Assembly (NCBI RefSeq): GCF_018380615.1
Contig: NZ_JAGYVZ010000007.1
Span: 1-64,000 of the forward strand
Direction: 5' to 3'
DNA: 64,000 bases
From: Flavobacterium psychroterrae
GTDB taxonomy: Bacteria > Bacteroidota > Bacteroidia > Flavobacteriales > Flavobacteriaceae
Of the stretch, positions 18,623 through 27,735 are shown piece by piece. The notes under the pieces were generated by a model. It did not search any database and had not been told where the DNA came from. It worked only from the letters and a program-made list of their open reading frames with translations. Both the position numbers and the translations under genes were made by a program. The first letter of the stretch is position 1. Every line of letters starts with the position of its first letter.

Positions 18623-19239
18623 ATGGATAGCTTGTTAAAAAATGATTTTACTTCATTCCATCAGCTACCTCTTTCTAATCTAAACATACGTCAAGATACA
18701 ATTTTACCATATTTTGAATTAGAAGATATTGATACAGTTTTAACACTATCTAGTATTAAAGATTCAGGAACAGCAAAATACACTAATCCTAATAATTTAG
18801 AAGTAGCTATAATTGATTACGATACTTTTCTAACTAGTTATCACATAGATTTAAGCAAGGTAAAAGTAGATGTGATGCAATAGTTTACACTCAAAATAAA
18901 TCTTATTTTCTATTGAATGAATTAAAAAATAGAAAAATCGTTGATAAAAACGCATCAGAAGAAGTACTTTCAGGTGCAATTTCTCAAATGCTTAAAACTT
19001 TAAAATTAATTAAAACAACTCCATCTATTGATACTTTTATAAACCTTTTTACCCAAAAAAGATGTTGTTATTGCAATAAACAATCTACTAACCCCTCAAT
19101 TACCATTGATGCTCCAAATGCGTTTAACAGATTAAACAATTTAGTACCTGATGGAATTGAAATGGAGCATATTGAAATCAATGATTTAGGATTTCAATTA
19201 TTTCAATATACAGGTTCGCAAACTATAAAATTGAATTAA
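18623..19239 (+). pseudogene. Frameshifted PD-(D/E)XK nuclease-like partner of the AAA ATPase
   Basis: The ATG is two bases after the ATPase stop. Frame 1 runs to a TAG at 18881-18883 (86 residues); the -1 frame is open from 18838 to a TAA at 19237-19239. One extra A in the AAAA run at 18862-18865 would join them into about 205 residues. The joined product reads SRCDAIVYTQN then NELKNRK: D85 and E100-x-K102 form a PD-(D/E)XK-type metal site, followed by a helix (SGAISQMLKTLKLI) of the kind seen after ExK in such nucleases. The C-terminal part has CCYCN, a possible half zinc site. No named family is recognised. The break is either a real mutation, a sequencing error, or less likely programmed frameshifting. 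Confidence 0.6.
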
Positions 19240-19577
19240 GTAAAAAAATCGATTGTCCCCCCTGGAACACGTTTTGTAATAACACATTTCAATATGTTAG
19301 GAATTATAATCAAGTATTCAATCCATTGAAAATTTCAACGTGCCAAAGATTTAATCATTGAATATTTCAACCACAGATTATTCCGCAATAACAATTCATC
19401 TTGTCGCATTATTATATTAATCTCCTGATAATGAATCCCCAACCAAAAACATACACTAGAAAATGTTACATTTAGATTAATAAATCCCCATTTCTGTAAC
19501 AATTATCGAAAAAAGCAGTAATTTAGTACGCCCTTTTTGCCAAAGCTTTTGAATCTGGCAAGATTAAGATAAAATGT
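19240..19577. other. Intergenic stretch between the ATPase unit and the cupin gene
   Basis: This stretch of about 340 bases holds no convincing gene. A C-rich run (GTCCCCCCTGG near 19255) is unusual against the AT-rich background and might mark an old junction of the low-GC unit. The right side must hold the cupin promoter. No repeat or RNA is recognised. Confidence 0.35.
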
Positions 19578-19937
19578 ATGAATCTAAAAGAGAAATTCAG
19601 TAGCGTAAACCAATATTTTTCGCCTAAAATTATTGATGAAGTAAACGATCAATATATTAAAGTGGCTAAAATAAAAGGTCAGGAAGTTCCGTGGCATAAT
19701 CACGAGAATGAAGACGAATTATTTTACATCGTCGATGGTGAACTTTTAATGGAAATTGAAAACAAGCCATCATTCACCATGAAAAAAGGTGATTTATTCG
19801 TTGTAAAAAAAGGCGTTAATCACAGGGTTTCATCGGTAGAGGAATGTTCAATAATGCTAATTGAATCGAAAACTACAGAACATACCGGAAAAGTTAAAAG
19901 TAACATTACAAAATCAATTGAAGAACAAACGTATTAA
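19578..19937 (+). CDS. Single-domain cupin protein
   Basis: A 119-residue small cytosolic beta-barrel of the cupin superfamily. Motif 1 is VPWHNHENEDELFYIVDGEL (residues about 38-57) with metal-binding His residues and a Glu, and motif 2 is GDLFVVKKGVNHRV (about 71-84) with the last His. Proteins of this size are often mannose-6-phosphate isomerase-like or dioxygenase-like, but the substrate cannot be told. It is a single gene. Confidence 0.8.
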   Translation: MNLKEKFSSVNQYFSPKIIDEVNDQYIKVAKIKGQEVPWHNHENEDELFYIVDGELLMEIENKPSFTMKKGDLFVVKKGVNHRVSSVEECSIMLIESKTTEHTGKVKSNITKSIEEQTY

Positions 19938-19988
19938 TTAAAGAGAATTGTTCCTTTCTACAAAACAATGTTTCAATTGAAAACTGGT

Positions 19989-20070
19989 GCCCTAGCCCTG
20001 ATGGTAGCGGCATCCTTTTTCTGGCTTCTTTAGCCAGGAAAAGATATAGCGTACAGCAGGAAACAGCTCC
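19989..20070 (+). ncRNA. Putative structured RNA element, copy A
   Basis: An 82-nt element that begins CCCTAGCCCTGATGG and ends CAGCTCC. A central hairpin pairs CTGGCT (20021-20026) with AGCCAG (20032-20037) around a TCTTT loop, extended by flanking T and A runs. Two more copies lie at 41485-41566 (minus) and 41950-42029, with different bases but the same pairing. It may correspond to the flavobacterial repeat RNA known in Rfam as Flavo-1; that match was not tested. Confidence 0.6.
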
Positions 20071-20160
20071 TTATTTCGATTCCGCTCAATGTAACAACTT
20101 GAATGACAATTTAAAAAAGACACAACTTAAACAAAAATATAAATTATTAAAATATCTAAA

Positions 20161-20889
20161 ATGAGATTAGAAGATTTTGACAATGATGAGGATAAAATAA
20201 TCCAGGATCGTTTGAAACAAAAAACGTGGAATGAAATTAGAACGAATGATAGTTGGGCGATTTTTAAAATCATGGCCGAGTTTGTAAATGGTTACGAAAG
20301 CATGGGACGTATTGGTCCTTGTGTATCTATTTTTGGATCTGCGAGAACAAAACCGGAGGATAAATACTATTTATTGGCCGAAAAAATTGCATACAAAATC
20401 AGTAAAGCTGGTTACGGAGTAATCACAGGAGGTGGTCCCGGAATCATGGAAGCCGGAAATAAAGGTGCACATTTAGGTGGCGGAATTTCGGTGGGATTAA
20501 ATATCGAATTGCCTTTTGAACAACACTTTAACCCTTATATCGATCACGATAAAAACCTAAATTTCGACTATTTCTTTGTGAGAAAAGTAATGTTCGTTAA
20601 ATATTCGCAAGGTTTTGTGGTTATGCCTGGAGGTTTTGGAACTCTTGACGAAATGTTTGAAGCGATTACTTTGATTCAGACGAAAAAAATTGGAAAATTC
20701 CCAATTATATTAGTTGGTGTTGAATTCTGGTCTGGTTTAATCGATTGGGTAAAAACGGTTTTGGTTGAAAAAATGCAAACTGTAAGTCCTGATGATTTAA
20801 ACTTATTCAAGATTGTAGATACTGAAGATGAAGTTGTTGATGTATTAGATAAATTCTACAAAAAATACGATTTAAGTCCTAATTTCTAA
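20161..20889 (+). CDS. LOG family protein (TIGR00730), putative nucleoside monophosphate phosphoribohydrolase
   Basis: A 242-residue Rossmann-fold protein of the LOG family. Signature segments are GGGPGIMEAGNKGAH (90-104), the RK pair at 141-142 and PGGFGTLDE (156-164). LOG proteins release the base from nucleoside 5'-monophosphates, including cytokinin riboside phosphates in plants and some bacteria; in most bacteria the role is nucleotide salvage or control. A gene of this kind is common in Flavobacteriaceae. It is a single gene preceded by the structured RNA copy A. Confidence 0.88.
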   Translation: MRLEDFDNDEDKIIQDRLKQKTWNEIRTNDSWAIFKIMAEFVNGYESMGRIGPCVSIFGSARTKPEDKYYLLAEKIAYKISKAGYGVITGGGPGIMEAGNKGAHLGGGISVGLNIELPFEQHFNPYIDHDKNLNFDYFFVRKVMFVKYSQGFVVMPGGFGTLDEMFEAITLIQTKKIGKFPIILVGVEFWSGLIDWVKTVLVEKMQTVSPDDLNLFKIVDTEDEVVDVLDKFYKKYDLSPNF

Positions 20890-20896
20890 ATTATTT

Positions 20897-21042
20897 TTTT
20901 TACCATATAAGTGATATAAGATAATTTAAGTTGACGCAGATTAAACTGATTCGCTAAAGCGAAGATGCTGATAAAAACGGATTTATTTGGGATTTGGAAT
21001 TTAAAAAATTGGAATTTTATTTTTCAACTTATATGGTAAAAA
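20897..21042. repeat. MITE-like element with 16-bp inverted ends
   Basis: TTTTTACCATATAAGT (20897-20912) and its exact complement (21027-21042) bound 146 bases. Inside lies an inverted copy (20932-20984) of the dispersed CGCTTTAGCG repeat family. No coding frame is present. The layout resembles a small non-autonomous element, but no second copy of the same ends is seen in the window. Confidence 0.45.
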
Positions 21043-21065
21043 GACATTAAATCTTACAAAAAATT

Positions 21066-21092
21066 AAAGCTGTTTTTTAAAACAGCTTTTTT
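21066..21092 (+). terminator. Intrinsic terminator
   Basis: Stem AAAGCTGTTTT (21066-21076) with its complement (21079-21089) and a following T-run. It lies 177 bases after the LOG gene and before the next plus-strand gene. Confidence 0.7.
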
Positions 21093-21169
21093 TATACTAT
21101 TTTTACAGAAAACCAAAATAAACTTACAAACGTAACTTAAGCTATATCGTTAATCATTCTAAGCCATCC

Positions 21170-24001
21170 TTGAAACCATTTTATAAAATTATTTTCTTCG
21201 TTTTTGTTTTGATGAGCTCATTAAAACAATATGCACAACATCAGTCAAAGATGGAAGTGGCATTTAATGTTGAGCTGAAAACTTTAAACGTAAAACAGGA
21301 TATTACGTATTATAACACTTCAAACGACTCTTTGATTTCGATTGTTTTGAACGATTGGAACAACGCTTTCTCTGATAAAAATACGCCGCTTGCAAGAAGA
21401 TTTTCAGATGAATTTTACAGAGGTTTTCATTTAGCGAAAGCTGCGGAAAGAGGAAATACTACAATCATAAATCTAACCGATTCTGATAATATGGCGCTCG
21501 AATGGGAACGAACTGAAAAAGATCCTGATCTTGTTGTTGTTAAACTTAGGAGAAAACTTTTTCCGGGCGAAAAATTAGATTTACATCTAATATATATTTC
21601 TAAAATTCCGAGTGATAAATTTACGCATTATGGCTTTGATCAAAATGGCGGAATGAATTTGAAAAACTGGTTTTTAATTCCTGCTCGTTTTGAAAATCAT
21701 AGTTTTGTGACCTATAATAATTTCAATCTGGATGATATTGCAAATGCACGCACAGATTATGAAGTAAACATCAAGATTCCGAATGAATATTCGGTTACTA
21801 CAGATTTGAATTTGGTTGGTGAAGATGCAGTAAATTCGTCCTTTAAAACATACTCGTTTTCGGGAAATAACAGAACGGACTTTAACTTTTTTATCGAAAA
21901 ACAAAATAGCTTTATAAGTTATGAAAATGGCTCTGTAGAAGTACTGTCGAATCTTAAAAACAAAAAAATTACCGAGATTCAGAAAGCAATTATTATCAAT
22001 CGCGTTGTGACTTTTGCAAATAGTTTTATTGGGAAATATCCGCATCAAAAAATCACAGTTTCTCAAACAGATTATGATCGAAATCCGTTTTATGGACTGA
22101 ATCAGTTACCATCATTTATTAGTCCGTTTACAGATGATTTTATTTTCGAAATCACCTTCTTAAAAACGTATCTTAATAATTATCTTAAGAATAGTTTAAA
22201 ACTGGATCCGCGAAAAGACAATTGGGTTTATGATGGAATCCAGATTTATACAATGATGAAATTCATGGAGGAAAATCATCTGGATCAAAAAATGCTTGGA
22301 AAGCTGTCTGATTGGAAACTCTTTAAAAGTTACAATATTGCTAATTTGACTTTTAATGAGCAATACAGTTATTATTATATGCTGATGGCGAGAAAAAATC
22401 TGGATCAGCCGCTTGGGGATTCAAAGAATACTTTAATAAAATTCAACGAACAAATTGCCAGTAAATATCGTGCAGGTTTAAGCCTTAGTTATTTAGATGA
22501 TTATTTAAATCATAATATTGTTCCGGAAAGTGTGCAGGAATTTTATAACCTGAACAAAACAGAACAAACTAACCGTTTTGATTTTGAGAAAATTCTAACT
22601 AAAAATAGTCCTAAAAAAATTGATTGGTTTTTTAATACGATCATCGATTCAAGAGATATAATCGATTATAAATTCTCGAACGTTTCAAGAACTAAAGACA
22701 GTGTTCAATTTAAAGTAAAAAACAAAACCAATAATTTTGTTCCTATTCCGGTTTATGGACTGAAAAAAAATACAGTCGTTTTTAAAAAATGTATCGAACC
22801 TAAAAACAATGATTCGATTTATGAATTTGATCGAAAAAATGCCGATAAAATAGTTTTAAACTACGATAATGAAGTTCCGGAATACAACTTGAGAAATAAC
22901 TGGAAATCATTGAAAAGTCTGGTAATCACAAATCGACCTATCAAGTTTAATTTTGCTAAAGATTTAGAAGATCCTTATTACAATCAGATTTTATATATCC
23001 CTACCCTTACTTATAATTTATATGATGGTTTTACGCCGGGAATTCGTTTTCATAATAAAACCATTCTGGATAAACCATTTACGTTTGATGTTAATCCTGC
23101 CTATTCTATTAAAGCTGGAACTATATCCAGTTCATCTGCTTTTGTCTGGAACCAATACTATCGCAACAGCACACTTTATAATGTAAGATATTCTATTAGC
23201 CAGAATTATTTTCATTATGCGCCTGACGCAACGTATTTAAGGTTAAATCCGATGGTTCAATTTAGAATTCGGGAGGAAAATTTCAGAGACAATAGAAAAC
23301 AGCTTTTTATGTTTCGTCAAGTGATCGTAAATCGGGAAGACAGTCAATATATCACAGACAATTCAAAACCTAATTATTCGATTTTTAATGCTCGTTATTC
23401 GAATACAAAAACGGAATTGATTAATCATTTTAACTTTATGACTGATCTACAATTTGCGGGAAATTTTGGAAAAGTTGCCGGAGAAATTGAATACAGACGC
23501 TTATTTGAAAACAATCATAAACTGAATTTGAGATTTTATGCAGGAAGTTTTTTGTATAACACAACAAATTCTGATTATTTTAGTTTTGGTTTAGACCGTC
23601 CGACCGATTATATGTTTGATTATAATTTTTACGGACGATCTGAAAGTACCGGCTTTTTTAGTCAGCAATATGTAATGGCCGAAGGTGGTTTTAAATCAAA
23701 ATTACAGCCAGGATACGCCAATCAATGGATGACGGCATTAAATGCAAGTTACTCCATATGGAATTGGATTGAGGCTTATGGCGACATTGGTTTTATGAGA
23801 AATAAACATCAAAGTGAGAATTTTGTTTACGATAGCGGTATCCGATTAAATCTGGTTCCTGATTACTTTGAAGTCTATTTTCCTGTTTATTCTAATAACG
23901 GGTGGGAAATTTCTCAAAATAAATACAACGAAAAAATACGATTTGTTATCACATTATCACCAAAAACATTAGTCAATCTTTTTACTAGAAAATGGTTTTA
24001 A
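21170..24001 (+). CDS. M1-peptidase-like outer-membrane protein with degenerate active site
   Basis: A 943-residue exported protein starting at TTG; this start is chosen because it gives a proper signal peptide (residues 1-22, ending QYAQ). Residues about 25-190 match the beta-rich N-terminal domain of M1 aminopeptidases, and YGLNQLP (about 307-313) sits where the GAMEN substrate loop is expected. The zinc-binding HExxH and the downstream NEGFA-type glutamate are missing; that region reads FLKTYLNNYLK. Residues about 620-943 look like an outer-membrane beta barrel ending in an aromatic residue (KWF). It is thus probably a non-catalytic or altered M1 homologue fixed in the outer membrane. Role unknown. 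Confidence 0.7.
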   Translation: MKPFYKIIFFVFVLMSSLKQYAQHQSKMEVAFNVELKTLNVKQDITYYNTSNDSLISIVLNDWNNAFSDKNTPLARRFSDEFYRGFHLAKAAERGNTTIINLTDSDNMALEWERTEKDPDLVVVKLRRKLFPGEKLDLHLIYISKIPSDKFTHYGFDQNGGMNLKNWFLIPARFENHSFVTYNNFNLDDIANARTDYEVNIKIPNEYSVTTDLNLVGEDAVNSSFKTYSFSGNNRTDFNFFIEKQNSFISYENGSVEVLSNLKNKKITEIQKAIIINRVVTFANSFIGKYPHQKITVSQTDYDRNPFYGLNQLPSFISPFTDDFIFEITFLKTYLNNYLKNSLKLDPRKDNWVYDGIQIYTMMKFMEENHLDQKMLGKLSDWKLFKSYNIANLTFNEQYSYYYMLMARKNLDQPLGDSKNTLIKFNEQIASKYRAGLSLSYLDDYLNHNIVPESVQEFYNLNKTEQTNRFDFEKILTKNSPKKIDWFFNTIIDSRDIIDYKFSNVSRTKDSVQFKVKNKTNNFVPIPVYGLKKNTVVFKKCIEPKNNDSIYEFDRKNADKIVLNYDNEVPEYNLRNNWKSLKSLVITNRPIKFNFAKDLEDPYYNQILYIPTLTYNLYDGFTPGIRFHNKTILDKPFTFDVNPAYSIKAGTISSSSAFVWNQYYRNSTLYNVRYSISQNYFHYAPDATYLRLNPMVQFRIREENFRDNRKQLFMFRQVIVNREDSQYITDNSKPNYSIFNARYSNTKTELINHFNFMTDLQFAGNFGKVAGEIEYRRLFENNHKLNLRFYAGSFLYNTTNSDYFSFGLDRPTDYMFDYNFYGRSESTGFFSQQYVMAEGGFKSKLQPGYANQWMTALNASYSIWNWIEAYGDIGFMRNKHQSENFVYDSGIRLNLVPDYFEVYFPVYSNNGWEISQNKYNEKIRFVITLSPKTLVNLFTRKWF

Positions 24002-24187
24002 TTGAATAAATTTTAAATAAAAACATGCGTTATTATCACTAAATTACGTTTTTATATCAATATACCTTAAAAAATATACGTAGTTTTTTGATTTTAAATA
24101 CAAATAATTAAATTATATTTATTTTAAAGAATTATGATTATTGATTGTTTTTAAGTAATTTCGCAGTCTAACTTGACCCTCAAGATT

Positions 24188-26602
24188 ATGATAAAAGAAA
24201 AAAGCAATACTACACTAACATTTGAAGATTTCAAAACTGAGGTATTGAACGACTACAGAATTGCAGTTACCAGCCGCGAATGTAGCCTTTTAGGTCGTAA
24301 AGAAGTATTAACAGGAAAGGCCAAATTTGGAATTTTTGGTGACGGAAAAGAAGTGCCGCAGCTTGCAATGGCAAAAGCATTTCAAAACGGAGATTTCCGT
24401 TCCGGATACTATCGCGATCAGACTTTTATGATGGCTATTGGAGAATTAACTCCTAAACAATTTTTCGCAGGTTTATACGGCCACACTGATTTAGAATATG
24501 ATCCAATGTCTGCCGGAAGACAAATGGGCGGACACTTTGTAACGCACAGTTTAAACGAAGACGGATCCTGGAAAGACTTAACAAAACAAAAAAATTCAAG
24601 CGCAGATATATCTCCTACAGCCGGACAAATGCCAAGATTATTGGGATTAGCTCAGGCATCTAAAATCTATAGAAACGTTGACGGAATCACAACCAAAGAC
24701 AAATTCTCTGTAAACGGAAATGAGATCGCCTGGGGAACTATAGGAAACGCAAGTACATCTGAAGGTTTGTTTTTTGAAACCATAAACGCTGCCGGAGTTT
24801 TACAAGTACCAATGGTAATGAGCGTTTGGGATGATGAATACGGAATTTCGGTTCACGCAAGACATCAAACTACTAAAGAAAATATATCTGAAATTTTAAA
24901 AGGATACCAACGCGACGAAGAATCAAACGGGTATGAAATTTTTAGAGTTAAAGGTTGGGATTATGCAGAGCTGGTTTCAACATATGAAAGAGCTGCTGCA
25001 ATTGCCCGCGAACATCATATTCCGGTTTTAATTCACGTAAACGAATTAACACAGCCGCAAGGTCACTCTACTTCAGGTTCTCACGAGCGTTACAAAAATG
25101 CAGAAAGACTGGCTTGGGAGAAAGATTTTGACTGTGTTCGTCAGATGCGTTTATGGATGATTGCCATCAATATTGCATCTCCTGAAGAATTGACGGAAAT
25201 TGAAAATGAATTGAAAAAAGAAGTTCTGGAAGCTAAAAAAGAAGCCTGGAATTCTTTCATTAATCCAATTATTGAAGATCAAAAAAATCTAATGGTTTTA
25301 CTGGAGCAAATTTCTGCTGCGAGTATTAATCATAAAGATAAAATTCAAAAATATATCTCAGAATTAAGCGTAATTAAATCTCCTTTAAAAAAGGAAATGC
25401 TGGTAATCGCCAGAAAAATATTGCGTTTTATCGAAGTTCCAAACAGCAAGGTTTTATTATCAGACTGGATTACGAATTATATCGAAATCACACAACCAAG
25501 ATTCAGCAGCAATTTGCATTCTGATTCAGATAAAAATGTTTTTTCAGTAGAAAAAGTGCTTCCGGAATATGCTGATAATGCAAAACCTGATTTAGACGGT
25601 CGAATGATTCTTCGTGATAACTTTGACGCTTTATTTACCAAATATCCTGAAACACTAATTTTTGGTGAAGACGTAGGAAACATTGGTGATGTAAATCAAG
25701 GTCTTGAAGGCATGCAGGAAAAATACGGTGAACTTCGTGTTGCCGATGTTGGTATTCGTGAAGCCACTATTATTGGGCAAGGAATTGGAATGGCTTTAAG
25801 AGGTTTACGTCCAATTGCTGAAATTCAGTATTTAGATTATTTATTATATGCGATTCAAATCATGAGTGATGATTTGGCTACTTTACAATACAGAACCGTT
25901 GGAAAACAAAAAGCACCATTAATTATCAGAACCCGCGGACATCGTCTGGAAGGAATCTGGCATTCTGGTTCACCAATGGGAATGATTATTAACGCCGTTC
26001 GCGGAATCCATGTTTTGGTTCCAAGAAATATGACACAAGCAGCAGGTTTTTACAACGCTCTTTTAGAGTGTGATGAACCAGCTTTAGTAATCGAATGTTT
26101 AAATGGTTATCGATTAAAAGAAAAAACTCCGCTGAATTTTGGTGAATTCAAAACGCCAATTGGTGTTGTTGAAACTCTAAAAGAAGGTGCAGATATTACT
26201 TTAGTATCTTACGGATCAACTTTAAGATTAGTAGAACAAGCAGCAATAGAATTACTTGATTTAGGAATTGATTGTGAAGTAATTGATGCTCAATCTCTGC
26301 TCCCGTTTGATATTAATAAAGATATTGTAAAAAGTATTGCTAAAACAAATCGTCTTTTAGTAATCGACGAAGACGTTCCCGGAGGAGCTTCCGCTTATAT
26401 TTTACAACAAATTCTGGAAGAACAAAACGCTTACATTCATCTTGACAGTAAACCGCAAACACTAGCCGCAAAAGCGCACAGACCTGCGTACGGAACTGAT
26501 GGTGATTATTTCTCTAAACCTTCAGCCGAAGATATTTTTGAGAAAGTATATAGTATGATGCATGAAGTTAATCCTGCTAAATATCCTAATTTATACCAAT
26601 AA
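24188..26602 (+). CDS. Fused 2-oxoacid dehydrogenase E1 (alpha-beta), branched-chain type
   Basis: An 804-residue fusion of E1 alpha (about 1-460) and E1 beta (about 465-804), the ThDP-dependent first component of a 2-oxoacid dehydrogenase complex, most likely branched-chain 2-oxoacid (2-oxoisovalerate) dehydrogenase. GNASTSEG (about 184-191) is part of the alpha ThDP/Mg site, and LIFGEDVG then LRVADVGIREATIIGQGIG mark the beta part. It feeds branched-chain acyl-CoA into iso- and anteiso-fatty acid synthesis, which is prominent in flavobacteria. The ATG at 24188 is preferred over a TTG at 24173. E2 and E3 are not in the window. A strong terminator follows. Confidence 0.88.
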   Translation: MIKEKSNTTLTFEDFKTEVLNDYRIAVTSRECSLLGRKEVLTGKAKFGIFGDGKEVPQLAMAKAFQNGDFRSGYYRDQTFMMAIGELTPKQFFAGLYGHTDLEYDPMSAGRQMGGHFVTHSLNEDGSWKDLTKQKNSSADISPTAGQMPRLLGLAQASKIYRNVDGITTKDKFSVNGNEIAWGTIGNASTSEGLFFETINAAGVLQVPMVMSVWDDEYGISVHARHQTTKENISEILKGYQRDEESNGYEIFRVKGWDYAELVSTYERAAAIAREHHIPVLIHVNELTQPQGHSTSGSHERYKNAERLAWEKDFDCVRQMRLWMIAINIASPEELTEIENELKKEVLEAKKEAWNSFINPIIEDQKNLMVLLEQISAASINHKDKIQKYISELSVIKSPLKKEMLVIARKILRFIEVPNSKVLLSDWITNYIEITQPRFSSNLHSDSDKNVFSVEKVLPEYADNAKPDLDGRMILRDNFDALFTKYPETLIFGEDVGNIGDVNQGLEGMQEKYGELRVADVGIREATIIGQGIGMALRGLRPIAEIQYLDYLLYAIQIMSDDLATLQYRTVGKQKAPLIIRTRGHRLEGIWHSGSPMGMIINAVRGIHVLVPRNMTQAAGFYNALLECDEPALVIECLNGYRLKEKTPLNFGEFKTPIGVVETLKEGADITLVSYGSTLRLVEQAAIELLDLGIDCEVIDAQSLLPFDINKDIVKSIAKTNRLLVIDEDVPGGASAYILQQILEEQNAYIHLDSKPQTLAAKAHRPAYGTDGDYFSKPSAEDIFEKVYSMMHEVNPAKYPNLYQ

Positions 26603-26623
26603 TTTAGTTTGAATTTCAATATA

Positions 26624-26660
26624 AAAAAAGCTCCAAATCGTAATGATTTGGAGCTTTTTT
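26624..26660 (+). terminator. Intrinsic terminator after the E1 fusion gene
   Basis: Perfect 16-bp stem (26624-26639 and 26645-26660, core AGCTCCAAATC) with a 5-nt loop and a run of six T. Confidence 0.9.
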
Positions 26661-26686
26661 ATGCTTTTTTTGTTATTAAAACAGAT

Positions 26687-26870
26687 AAAATCCGCGACAA
26701 TCAGCGTTTTCGTGTTAGTGAATCCGTATTCATCCGTGTGCCATTTCGCAAACCAGAACTTCGACTCCGCTAAGTCTGACACACGTAAAAAACAAAAACA
26801 TCGAATAAAAAATCCGTATTAATCCGCGCTTTTGCGATAGCAAATCCGTTTCATCCGTGTGCTATCTCGC
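26687..26870 (+). repeat. Two copies of the dispersed ATCCGC repeat
   Basis: Copies at about 26687-26749 and 26808-26870 share the frame AAAATCCG...AATCxGCG...hairpin...AATCCGT...CATCCGTGTG. Between them lies the word CTTCGACTCCGCT, which recurs near 45098. Other copies lie at 20932 (inverted), 34260, 37663, 42090 and 45131. The copies sit at gene ends on both strands and are probably transcribed as trailers or leaders. Confidence 0.7.
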
Positions 26871-26883
26871 AGCAATTTCACAA

Positions 26884-27618
26884 CTATTTAGCCGCTAAAA
26901 TAACACGAGCCTTTTCTAAATCTTCAGCTGTATCAATCCCAATACCTACATGAGTAGTTTCGACCATTTTAATACGTTTTCCGAATTCTAAATATCTTAG
27001 TTGTTCCAGTTTCTCAGAAGCTTCTAAAGATTTCATTGGAAGACTGTAAAAGTCTAACAAAGCCTGTTTTCTAAAAGCATAAATCCCAATATGTTGAAAA
27101 TAACGCACGCCAACATCCTTATCTCTTGGATACGGAATTACTGATCTTGAAAAATACAATGCAAATTGCGACTGATCTACAACAACTTTTACATTATTAG
27201 GATTATTAATTTCGTCTTCATCTGTGATTTCACGCATTAACGAAGCTAAATCGACTTTACGATCTGCATCGTTCTTAAAAACCGACAAAACTTGTTCTAA
27301 TGGTCCGGCTTCTGTAAAAGGTTCGTCTCCCTGAACATTTACTACAATATCAACATCTAAATTAGCAATGGCTTCGGCAATTCGATCACTTCCAGATTCA
27401 TGTTCTTTGATACTCATAATGGCTTTTCCGCCATTTGAAACGATTTCATGAAATATAAAATCAGAATCTGTTACAACAAATACATCATCAAAAAGTTTTG
27501 TAGCAACAGTTGCTTCGTAAGTTCTTAGAATTACAGTTTTTCCTCCAAGATCCTGCATTAATTTAGCAGGAAAACGTGTTGATGCATATCGCGCCGGAAT
27601 TACAGCTATTATTTTCAT
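26884..27618 (-). CDS. kdsB: 3-deoxy-manno-octulosonate cytidylyltransferase (CMP-KDO synthetase)
   Basis: A 244-residue cytosolic nucleotidyltransferase that activates KDO with CTP to CMP-KDO for lipopolysaccharide inner-core synthesis. The N-terminal nucleotide loop [15 protein letters not shown] (7-21) and the metal-binding NVQGDEPF (about 94-101) are intact, and the C-terminal [13 protein letters not shown] segment fits KdsB. Length is normal. The gene ends beside an ATCCGC repeat and begins 117 bases after the dioxygenase gene, so they may be expressed separately. Confidence 0.93.
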   Translation of the reverse strand: MKIIAVIPARYASTRFPAKLMQDLGGKTVILRTYEATVATKLFDDVFVVTDSDFIFHEIVSNGGKAIMSIKEHESGSDRIAEAIANLDVDIVVNVQGDEPFTEAGPLEQVLSVFKNDADRKVDLASLMREITDEDEINNPNNVKVVVDQSQFALYFSRSVIPYPRDKDVGVRYFQHIGIYAFRKQALLDFYSLPMKSLEASEKLEQLRYLEFGKRIKMVETTHVGIGIDTAEDLEKARVILAAK

Positions 27619-27735
27619 TCGTACTATCTTTAATTTTCTATTTTTTTTATTTTCTGTGAAAAACTTTGTGCAGCTTTGTGCTATAATTTACCACAGAGGG
27701 AAACCAAGTTTTTCACAGAGATTCGCAAAGTTTTT

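Noticed and set aside
18858..18870. Programmed -1 frameshift in the nuclease-like gene
   Set aside because: The AAAA run is short and there is no canonical slippery heptamer; a deletion or sequencing error is simpler.
17469..19239. Known Septu or PARIS system
   Set aside because: The partner has neither the HNH motif of PtuB nor a TOPRIM domain like AriB as far as can be read; the nuclease site looks like PD-(D/E)XK.
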